Origin: a bacterium
GTDB taxonomy: Bacteria; Patescibacteriota; Microgenomatia; Levybacterales; UBA12049
DNA: 5,201 bases
Assembly (NCBI GenBank): GCA_021784535.1
Contig: JAJYHW010000035.1
Location: 1 to 5,201 of the forward strand
Reading direction: 5' to 3'
The notes beneath the pieces are model-generated. The model ran no database searches. It was not told the DNA's origin and worked only from the letters and a program-made list of their open reading frames with translations. The position numbers were made by a program, and so were the translations under genes. Below, piece after piece: positions 1 through 4,413 of the stretch (position 1 is the first letter of the stretch; each line of letters begins with the position of its first letter).

Positions 1-545
1 TATAATTCCCTAAATTTAGCTTAGAATACCGAATGACTATTCCTTATAAAATCAGCTGAGCTAATCTCTCAAGTAAAAGTCTTTTGTATTATAACACATT
101 CTTATCTTACCTGAAATAGCCGATGTATATAGGAATACCTGTCTAATTAAGAACGCTCCAGCAACTCCACTAAGCGCGATTACTGCTCATTCAGCCTGCA
201 AAGCTTCTCTGTCAGAATCGCTATCAACAATGAACGGGCCGCAGAATGCGTTTTAAGCATCGTCTCTGGAAATAGCTGCCCTATTCCATTCTGATAAAAT
301 AACTTATTTACCTGCTCGCTTACTGAAGGCTGCCTGACATCCTAAGCTGCTGCAACAAGTATGCCACCAGAAAAAGAAAGATAATGAGAGATTGAAAATC
401 GAAACAAAAAACAAAGCTGAAAATGTCCCAATCTTGAAAAGATGCTTCCTGACAAGAGGCATAATTATTATGAGGTCAGCTCAAATGCTTGTCCGGAAAA
501 TCAATCAATCATCAAAAAGCTATTCTCCAAAAACCCTTGGATGCT
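1..545. other. No intact gene; probably decayed sequence
   Basis: No frame on either strand carries a convincing gene. On the minus strand two overlapping frames read like broken protein. One runs from about 344 down to 147 and contains short protein-like stretches such as HSAARSLLIAILTEKLCRL, interrupted by a TAA at 180-182 and ended by a TAA at 147-149. Another contains a 52-residue ORF at 304-462 that begins MPLVRKHLFKIGTFSALFFV, a basic start followed by a hydrophobic core, but it has no ribosome binding site. The same frame continues past TAA and TGA stops with phrases such as LSGVAGAFLIRQVF. The number of stops is not clearly below chance, so this may be a pseudogene or plain spacer. 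I see no tRNA, CRISPR array or mobile-element end. Confidence 0.4.
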
Positions 546-620
546 CTAATATACCGGTGCCACAAATAAAATTCTGATATCCTCAAATATTTGCTGTAAT
601 CGGCTCTTTATCAAGGTCAT
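546..620 (-). CDS. 24-codon ORF behind a strong ribosome binding site
   Basis: This ORF (ATG at 620, TAG at 546-548) encodes 24 residues beginning MTLIKSRLQQIFEDIRILF. It is notable only for its initiation region: GGAGGTG lies 7 bases upstream of the ATG, better than any other start in the window. The peptide is amphipathic and matches nothing I recognise. It lies 46 bases downstream of the minus-strand hypothetical gene and could be cotranscribed with it. It may be a small peptide gene, or the surviving 5' end of a longer gene truncated by decay in the stop-rich stretch that follows. I favour the truncated gene. Confidence 0.3.
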   Translation of the reverse strand: MTLIKSRLQQIFEDIRILFVAPVY

Positions 621-627
621 GCTTCCT

Positions 628-634
628 CACCTCC
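628..634 (-). promoter_or_regulatory. Strong Shine-Dalgarno sequence
   Basis: The minus strand reads AAGGGAGGTGAGGAAGC immediately before ATG at 620-618. GGAGGTG is a near-full anti-16S match with a 7-base spacer. It stands out because the other starts in the window have little or no such sequence. Confidence 0.5.
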
Positions 635-666
635 CTTCTTTAGTAACAAAAAAGCTTCCCTTCGGA

Positions 667-1164
667 CTAAAAGATCCTGCTTATCATCAGATGCTTTCTC
701 ATAGAAAATAATCCTGTAGTTGTGCATGTCAATTCCTTTTTATTACTACCATTCTTTTCCAGGCTTAAATAAAGCATAAAAGGATACGTTTTTGTTGTCG
801 TTTCAACATATTCACTATAGATGGCATTGGTTAGCACAACTATATAGCTATTGCTATTTGAAGCTATTTTTATCTTCTTTTTTTGCACATTTATTTCGTT
901 TTCAAAAAAGAGGAATGCAAATATTATTGGTATAGTATGAGTTCCTGAACGCTTTGAAAGCAATAAGCTATAATTTTTGTAGCCATTCCCAGCTTGTACG
1001 CAGAGATATTTCTTCTTGCGCTTCAATACGTGCATAGAAAGGTGAACTGAGTATAGGTAATGCTTCTGATACTCCTCCAGAAAATATATTTTCATCAACT
1101 GCAAAAGAGGACGGGCGCTACCCCTGTAAGTAAAAATATTTCTTAATAATTCCTGCAATAACAT
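667..1164 (-). CDS. Hypothetical protein, unrecognised
   Basis: The frame is open for 168 codons from a TTG at 1173. I place the start at ATG 1164, giving about 165 residues beginning MLLQELLRNIF, because the promoter at 1176-1205 predicts transcription starting near 1169. That would make the mRNA nearly leaderless. A second candidate is the ATG at 1095 (MKIYFLEEYQKH), with a leader of about 70 bases; neither has a clear ribosome binding site. The protein is rich in Lys, Tyr, Ser, Thr and Asn. It has a basic patch (LKRKKKYLCV), a hydrophobic strand (IPIIFAFLFF) and then alternating patterns suggesting beta strands. I see no signal peptide, known motif or catalytic signature. Support for a real gene is the ORF length in AT-rich DNA and the well-placed promoter; no family is assigned. 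Confidence 0.45.
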   Translation of the reverse strand: MLLQELLRNIFTYRGSARPLLQLMKIYFLEEYQKHYLYSVHLSMHVLKRKKKYLCVQAGNGYKNYSLLLSKRSGTHTIPIIFAFLFFENEINVQKKKIKIASNSNSYIVVLTNAIYSEYVETTTKTYPFMLYLSLEKNGSNKKELTCTTTGLFSMRKHLMISRIF

Positions 1165-1175
1165 AGTCCACAATT

Positions 1176-1205
1176 ACTATAGTAAGTTTTTCATAGTTAC
1201 GTCAA
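1176..1205 (-). promoter_or_regulatory. Sigma70-type promoter for the hypothetical gene
   Basis: On the minus strand TTGACG (1205-1200) is followed after 18 bases by TATAGT (1181-1176), five of six matches in each box. Predicted initiation near 1169 falls 5 bases before ATG 1164. Confidence 0.5.
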
Positions 1206-1227
1206 ATGTTTTTAAATTTTGTATACT
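1199..1227 (+). promoter_or_regulatory. Possible weak promoter for the HTH/PIN pair
   Basis: TATACT at 1222-1227 is a good -10 box. The sequence 17 bases upstream, ACGTCA at 1199-1204, matches the -35 consensus at only three positions. It overlaps the -35 box of the divergent minus-strand promoter, so the two promoters would compete. The leader to ATG 1323 would be about 90 bases. Several other AT-rich hexamers between 1230 and 1310 could also serve. Confidence 0.3.
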
Positions 1228-1322
1228 ATTGCATATTATTGTTAATTATTATATATTTAGAAAGATACCGCTATGTTGCCTTTTTACTTTTTTCACAGCG
1301 CTATTTATTCTCTAAAACGCAT

Positions 1323-1601
1323 ATGAATACTTTGCTGAGCGTCAAACAAGTTGCCTTCATCTTACGCGTCCACCCGCTCACAGTGAGACGATATATCCGC
1401 CAAAAAAAATTGAAAGCGGTTAAGATAGGCGGCAACATCCGCATTGAGGAAAACTCTCTGCAGGATTTTCACAATGAAATTACAATTACCGAACAACAAC
1501 CGAAGATTTTTAAAAATACCCGTTTTTTGGATAAACAATTTACACGGGACGATCCCCTGTTTCGATTGGAAGGGAGAGGAGCAGGACTGGGACTGAAATA
1601 A
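1323..1601 (+). CDS. Excisionase-type HTH protein, probable antitoxin
   Basis: This is a 92-residue DNA-binding protein. Residues 4-30 (LLSVKQVAFILRVHPLTVRR onward) form the MerR/excisionase-type helix-turn-helix. Residues 31-49 (KAVKIGGNIRIEENSLQDF) match the usual wing, in which the IGG-RI pattern and an acidic helix follow the recognition helix. The tail (76-88, DDPLFRLEGRGAG) resembles the short C-terminal segment that some antitoxins use to contact a PIN toxin. I chose ATG 1323 because the motif begins five residues later; the frame is open back to 1206, but that extension is a hydrophobic AT-rich stretch out of place on such a protein. The PIN-domain gene follows after 85 bases, so autoregulation of the pair is likely by family precedent. 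The TAA stop is also the first three bases of the repeat element. The fold is fairly certain; the antitoxin role is inferred. Confidence 0.75.
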   Translation: MNTLLSVKQVAFILRVHPLTVRRYIRQKKLKAVKIGGNIRIEENSLQDFHNEITITEQQPKIFKNTRFLDKQFTRDDPLFRLEGRGAGLGLK

Positions 1602-1682
1602 GATTTAAGACGTAAGATGTAAGACGTGTATAATGCAAAAAATAATAATTCTTACGTCTTAAGCCATACATCTTACATCTTT
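1599..1682. repeat. Palindromic array of heptamers, 84 bp
   Basis: The left arm is four tandem 7-mers in exact phase: TAAGATT, TAAGACG, TAAGATG, TAAGACG (1599-1626). The right arm is five 7-mers in the opposite orientation (1648-1682): ATTCTTA, CGTCTTA, a degenerate AGCCATA, CATCTTA, CATCTTT. A 21-base AT-rich centre (1627-1647) separates them. The longest perfect inverted pairs are 1605-1617 with 1650-1662 (13 bp) and 1614-1624 with 1671-1681 (11 bp); they interleave rather than nest. The element starts in the stop codon of the HTH gene and ends 4 bases before the PIN start. There is no transposase or target duplication. Degenerate heptamer arrays are known in cyanobacteria (STRR sequences); relatedness is not claimed. 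Confidence 0.85.
1605..1634 (+). promoter_or_regulatory. Possible promoter inside the heptamer element
   Basis: The centre of the repeat holds a perfect TATAAT (1629-1634), with TTAAGA (1605-1610, four of six -35 matches) 18 bases upstream. Transcription would start near 1641 and produce a PIN mRNA whose leader is the right arm alone. AT richness makes chance matches easy. Confidence 0.3.
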
Positions 1683-1686
1683 ATTT

Positions 1687-2106
1687 ATGATTAGTAAAAA
1701 AGTATACATCGCGCCTGATGGCTTTATCGCCTTTATTGACAGAGCTCATAGCAAACATGTGCAGGCTGCTGCTTTTTTTCGCTTTTTCGCTCAAGAACAA
1801 TACCAGCTATACAGCAATATCATTAGTATCAATGAGACATATATGGTACTCTACAACACCGTGAGTCCGTCTCTCGCGAGAGATTTTCTCAAGGCTTTAT
1901 CATTCAGCAGTATCAATATTCTGTATCCGGAACCGGCGGATATGAAAGCAGCGATAAAAATTCTTGAGAATAGCACTTCAGTTGAGCTGACTTTTTCCAA
2001 AGCGCTCATGGCGGTAGTATGTAATAAAAAAAGTGTCCCCCAGATTATGACTTATGATTTTCTTCACGCGTTATATGGCTTGCAGTTATTCTACTTACCG
2101 GTATAA
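1687..2106 (+). CDS. PIN-domain protein, VapC-like, altered active site
   Basis: This 139-residue protein has the PIN layout. A first strand and helix VYIAPDGFIAFID (6-18) is followed by an xxHxxA helix (H24, A27-A29). Then come INETY with conserved acidic E50, a helical middle, LTFSKALMA (101-109) and MTYDFLHALYGL (121-132) with acidic D124. PIN nucleases normally cut RNA using about four acidic residues around Mg2+. Here the first Asp, in the usual D-x-N, aligns with A9 (A-P-D, with D11 at the Asn position). The third, in the usual F-T-D-A-L, aligns with K105. The protein may therefore be inactive, use D11 instead, or be a divergent RNA-binding PIN-like family. The HTH gene 85 bases upstream fits a toxin-antitoxin pair. 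The ATG is chosen because it directly precedes the first strand; no ribosome binding site is seen because repeat sequence fills the leader. Confidence 0.65.
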   Translation: MISKKVYIAPDGFIAFIDRAHSKHVQAAAFFRFFAQEQYQLYSNIISINETYMVLYNTVSPSLARDFLKALSFSSINILYPEPADMKAAIKILENSTSVELTFSKALMAVVCNKKSVPQIMTYDFLHALYGLQLFYLPV

Positions 2107-2251
2107 GAGAAATGAGTATCAAACTATATTCTATTACATAGCAATGAATCAAGTTAAAATACTATTGATGGCGGATTTGCAATTAGCAAGCTAGAATAGT
2201 ACTTATGTCAATGAACAAAGCTATTACTTGGCTGAATTCATAAAATTCACA

Positions 2252-2260
2252 TGATATACT
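2252..2260 (+). promoter_or_regulatory. Extended -10 promoter of deformylase
   Basis: TGATATACT is an extended -10 element (TG, one base, then TATACT). The -35 region is weak: CTGAAT at 2232-2237 matches three positions, which is common for extended -10 promoters. Predicted initiation, about 7 bases downstream, falls at 2267-2268, on the deformylase ATG itself. The 145 bases before this site (2107-2251) hold no gene, only a poor stem pairing 2160-2166 with 2195-2201. Confidence 0.45.
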
Positions 2261-2267
2261 ATGAACT

Positions 2268-2885
2268 ATGCCGCAAAAAAGAACGCATTTCGTTAAGCCG
2301 GATGACCCTGTACTCAGCAAATCAGCAGCAGCGGTAGATTTAGGACAGATAACATCTCATGAAATCAATACAGATATTGAAAAGATGCTCCATACGGCAT
2401 ATGGTGAGCAGACTGACAGAACAAAACCTCTGCTTGTAGGATTAGCAGCTCCTCAAATAGGAATTTCAAAACAAATTATTTTAGTCGATGTTGCAGCGAG
2501 AGGAAAAGGTGAAGTTGGTAATTTAAGAGTGTATGTGAATCCTGAAATTATCTGGAAATCTAAAGAAAAAAGCGAATGGTACGAAGGATGCTATTCGACA
2601 GATAGAGTTTGCGGCATAGTCAGCAGGCCAAATAAGATAAAAATCAAAGCCTATACCAGAACAGGTAATCAGATTGAAGAAGAACATGAAGGATACGCGG
2701 CAAGAATCTTCCAACACGAAATTGATCATTTACATGGCATTGAATTTATCTCACACATTACAGACGATGATAAACTGCATTGGGTTAAAGATGATGAATT
2801 TGCGTACTATCGGGATAAGGAAGTATGGCGAAACTGGCCAAAGAAATGCCCTCGCAAGAAATGGGAGGCAATCAAAGGATTATAG
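2268..2885 (+). CDS. def: Peptide deformylase
   Basis: This cytoplasmic metalloenzyme removes the formyl group from the N-terminal methionine of new proteins, before methionine aminopeptidase acts. All three family motifs are intact in 205 residues: motif I GLAAPQ (58-63, with Q63), motif II EGCYS (106-110) and motif III HEIDHL (150-155). C108, H150 and H154 would bind the metal (usually Fe2+ or Zn2+) and E151 is the catalytic base. Tyr replaces the more common Leu in motif II, a tolerated variant. After motif III a tail of about 40 residues, rich in Trp and Lys (VWRNWPKKCPRKKWEAIKGL), is longer than in the minimal enzyme. ATG 2268 has no ribosome binding site and lies at the predicted transcription start, which suggests leaderless initiation. 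The gene is probably monocistronic and converges on the tRNA genes. Confidence 0.95.
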   Translation: MPQKRTHFVKPDDPVLSKSAAAVDLGQITSHEINTDIEKMLHTAYGEQTDRTKPLLVGLAAPQIGISKQIILVDVAARGKGEVGNLRVYVNPEIIWKSKEKSEWYEGCYSTDRVCGIVSRPNKIKIKAYTRTGNQIEEEHEGYAARIFQHEIDHLHGIEFISHITDDDKLHWVKDDEFAYYRDKEVWRNWPKKCPRKKWEAIKGL

Positions 2886-2935
2886 AAAGTAAAAACGATA
2901 TCAGATAACCCCAAATCGTCAATAGCGATCATCGG

Positions 2936-3006
2936 TGGACCCGAAGGGAATCGAACCCTCTACCTCTCCATGCCATGGAGATGTGTTACCAGTATACCAC
3001 GGGCCC
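2936..3006 (-). tRNA. tRNA-Ala (anticodon GGC)
   Basis: A full 71-base cloverleaf folds on the minus strand. Acceptor GGGCCCG pairs with CGGGTCC and includes the G3-U70 wobble that identifies alanine tRNA. The D arm has one A-C mismatch, the anticodon stem is TCTCC/GGAGA, and the loop ATGGCAT places GGC at 2974-2972. The T arm is GAGGG-TTCGATT-CCCTT with one G-T pair, and the discriminator base is A. The next three bases are CCG, so CCA is not encoded and must be added by tRNA nucleotidyltransferase. It reads GCC and probably GCU codons. Confidence 0.95.
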
Positions 3007-3009
3007 TTG

Positions 3010-3080
3010 TGGACCATGGGGGAATCGAACCCCCGTACCCGCAATGCGAATGCGGTGCACTACCACTATGCTAATGGCCC
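3010..3080 (-). tRNA. tRNA-Ala (anticodon CGC)
   Basis: This 71-base cloverleaf has acceptor GGGCCAT paired with ATGGTCC, again with the G3-U70 alanine identity pair. The D stem is GCAT/GTGC and the anticodon stem CCGCA/TGCGG; the loop TTCGCAT puts CGC at 3048-3046. The T arm is GGGGG-TTCGATT-CCCCC and the discriminator base is A. The three bases after it are CAA, so CCA is not encoded. It reads GCG codons. It is upstream of the GGC gene with a 3-base gap, and its 5' end is 12 bases after the M23 stop codon, so it is probably cut from a longer transcript. Confidence 0.95.
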
Positions 3081-3092
3081 AAAAATTAAGTT

Positions 3093-4229
3093 TTATGGAT
3101 GAACGTACGTTAACGGATTGATAAGAACATGATTTACTTGAATTTCAAAATGCGTATGAGGGCCGGTTGAATTCCCTGTATTCCCACGATATCCGATAAC
3201 TGTCTGTCCGCCAATCACATGTTGCCCCACAGAAACAGCTACGCTATTCAAATGCGCATAGTGAGTCCTGATGCCATCGCCGTCATTAATCCAAACATTG
3301 TTTCCATAACCAGTATCCCAAGTACCGACACTGATATAATCAATTGTCCCGCTGTGTGCAGCATAAACAGGCGTCCCGATAGGGCCGGCAATATCAAGCG
3401 CCATATGGAACCAGCTTGGATACTGTGTAATAATCCCTGATACCGGCCAGTACCAGCCTCCTGCTGAAACAGGAACGGGACCATGCTCAACTTGCACTTC
3501 AGGTCGAGGCTTGACGGTAGCCTGTGCAGCTGGTTCAATACCGTCAGGGACTATTAATATCTCTCCTGTTACAAGAGCAAAAGTCGTCCCATCTCCCGCA
3601 AATTCATTAAAAGGAAAATCAACAATTTTCTGCGGATTGGTATTATATTTCTTTGCAATGGTATACACGGTATCTCCCGGCTTTACTTTATAAGCAACGC
3701 CTGTCACCGGCAAAATCTTTAACGTATCGCCTACGCTTAATATATTGCTTGCGAGATTATTCTCCCATCGAATCGTATCTTCTGAAATACCAAATTTTCT
3801 TGCAATGGTTGCGAGCGTGTCTCCCCGCTCCACCTGATATGTAATAATTTTATCCCGGGGCTTCTCTGAAACACTGGTTTGAAAAACTTCTTCGCCTGTA
3901 AGCGCTGATTGTTTTTCAGCAGATGAGGACGCAAGCGGTGGTGGTGTACTTTGTGAGGCAAAAATCGGATAGGTATTTGCCAAAAAAGGCGCTATCAATA
4001 CCCCCACTCCCAACACGCCCATAGTAGTCAAATGCAAGAATGGCCGATTGTAGCGGCCACGTTTCATAAGAAAAAATTTAACAAGCTTATTTTTATTCTT
4101 TTCAAAGCGGATCGAAAAATTAATCAGCTTTTTTTTGCTGTAATAAAAAAGGAATTCAGAAAATGTCTTTACCTCATTGCTAACAAGAGCAATCCACAAA
4201 AAATACTTATGAGAAGATCGTTTATGCAT
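3093..4229 (-). CDS. Membrane-anchored LysM-LysM-M23 peptidoglycan hydrolase
   Basis: This is a probable zinc endopeptidase cutting peptide cross-links in the cell wall, 378 residues from ATG 4229. In order: a basic N-terminal region (1-60); one membrane segment or signal anchor (about 65-87, LHLTTMGVLGVGVLIAPFLA); a Ser/Pro-rich linker; LysM 1 (131-174, YQVERGDTLATIARKFGI); LysM 2 (180-228, YKVKPGDTVYTIAKKYN); a Pro-rich linker; and the M23 domain. The M23 zinc ligands are complete: H275 and D279 in HMALD, then H360 in GPHTHFE. H358 of the same motif and H326 of HYAHL complete the active site. The LysM domains should hold it on peptidoglycan outside the membrane. The frame is open to a TTG at 4247; ATG 4067 (MKRGRYNRPF) would also keep the membrane segment. 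The start is uncertain and no ribosome binding site helps. A promoter lies at 4358-4387. Confidence 0.9.
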   Translation of the reverse strand: MHKRSSHKYFLWIALVSNEVKTFSEFLFYYSKKKLINFSIRFEKNKNKLVKFFLMKRGRYNRPFLHLTTMGVLGVGVLIAPFLANTYPIFASQSTPPPLASSSAEKQSALTGEEVFQTSVSEKPRDKIITYQVERGDTLATIARKFGISEDTIRWENNLASNILSVGDTLKILPVTGVAYKVKPGDTVYTIAKKYNTNPQKIVDFPFNEFAGDGTTFALVTGEILIVPDGIEPAAQATVKPRPEVQVEHGPVPVSAGGWYWPVSGIITQYPSWFHMALDIAGPIGTPVYAAHSGTIDYISVGTWDTGYGNNVWINDGDGIRTHYAHLNSVAVSVGQHVIGGQTVIGYRGNTGNSTGPHTHFEIQVNHVLINPLTYVHP

Positions 4230-4242
4230 ACACAGGGCAAAT

Positions 4243-4326
4243 GTCAAAAGTCATCAAGTTGGAAGTCTTCAAGTAGTATTGTGAAATTATTGCTTGATGA
4301 CTTTACAACTTTTTGACTTGAAGACT
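4243..4326. repeat. Palindromic array of 7-8-mers, 84 bp
   Basis: The left arm (4243-4274) is built of alternating 7- and 8-mers: GTCAAAA, GTCATCAA, GTTGGAA, GTCTTCAA, GT. The right arm is four octamers in exact phase (4294-4325): TTGATGAC, TTTACAAC, TTTTTGAC, TTGAAGAC. Perfect inverted pairs are 4247-4258 with 4293-4304 (12 bp), 4264-4274 with 4316-4326 (11 bp), and GTCAAAA 4243-4249 with 4311-4317. The first two interleave. The element lies between rho and the M23 gene, downstream of the promoter at 4358-4387, so it should be transcribed as the M23 leader. It lacks a U-tract after the stem, so an ordinary intrinsic terminator is unlikely. Confidence 0.85.
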
Positions 4327-4357
4327 ATGTTTTGGGACAAAGCCGATTTCAAGGCAG

Positions 4358-4387
4358 ATAGTAGCAAATTTTTCAGGTATTTGTCAA
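4358..4387 (-). promoter_or_regulatory. Strong promoter for the M23 gene
   Basis: On the minus strand a perfect TTGACA (4387-4382) is followed after 18 bases by TACTAT (4363-4358), preceded by TGC, giving an extended -10. Predicted initiation is near 4351, leaving a leader of about 120 bases to ATG 4229. That leader contains the whole inverted repeat. The promoter begins 26 bases after the rho stop codon, so the M23 gene need not depend on rho transcription. Confidence 0.6.
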
Positions 4388-4413
4388 ATTTTGAAGCTAA
4401 AAAATACAATTAC

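Noticed and set aside
392..577. Plus-strand ORF of 61 residues (TTG start)
   Set aside because: No ribosome binding site, weak start codon, composition like background, and it lies in the stop-rich stretch; no recognisable motif.
60..650. Recoding of UGA as an amino acid to join the stop-rich minus frame
   Set aside because: The frame also has TAA and TAG stops, and rho, def and the M23 gene contain no in-frame UGA, so an alternative code is unsupported.
640..665. Possible intrinsic terminator after the orphan gene (minus strand, ending in six T)
   Set aside because: The only stem is about three to five pairs with a bulge, too weak to support alone.
1206..1322. N-terminal extension of the HTH gene
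   Set aside because: The in-frame 39 residues are a hydrophobic AT-rich translation unlike this HTH family, and the domain starts naturally at ATG 1323.
1599..1682. CRISPR array
   Set aside because: Units are 7 bp with no spacers, and the arms are inverted; not CRISPR.
2157..2201. Stem-loop after the PIN gene (TACTATT with AATAGTA, inner TTGC with GCAA)
   Set aside because: Large internal loop and no U-tract; probably chance in AT-rich DNA.
3102..3111. Perfect 10-bp palindrome AACGTACGTT
   Set aside because: It lies inside the M23 coding end (codons for TYV) and is short; no flanking signal suggests an operator.
4242..4247. Second TTGACA on the minus strand as a promoter for the M23 gene
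   Set aside because: The best -10 candidate (CATAAA) has a 15-base spacer and poor match, whereas the promoter at 4358-4387 is far better.
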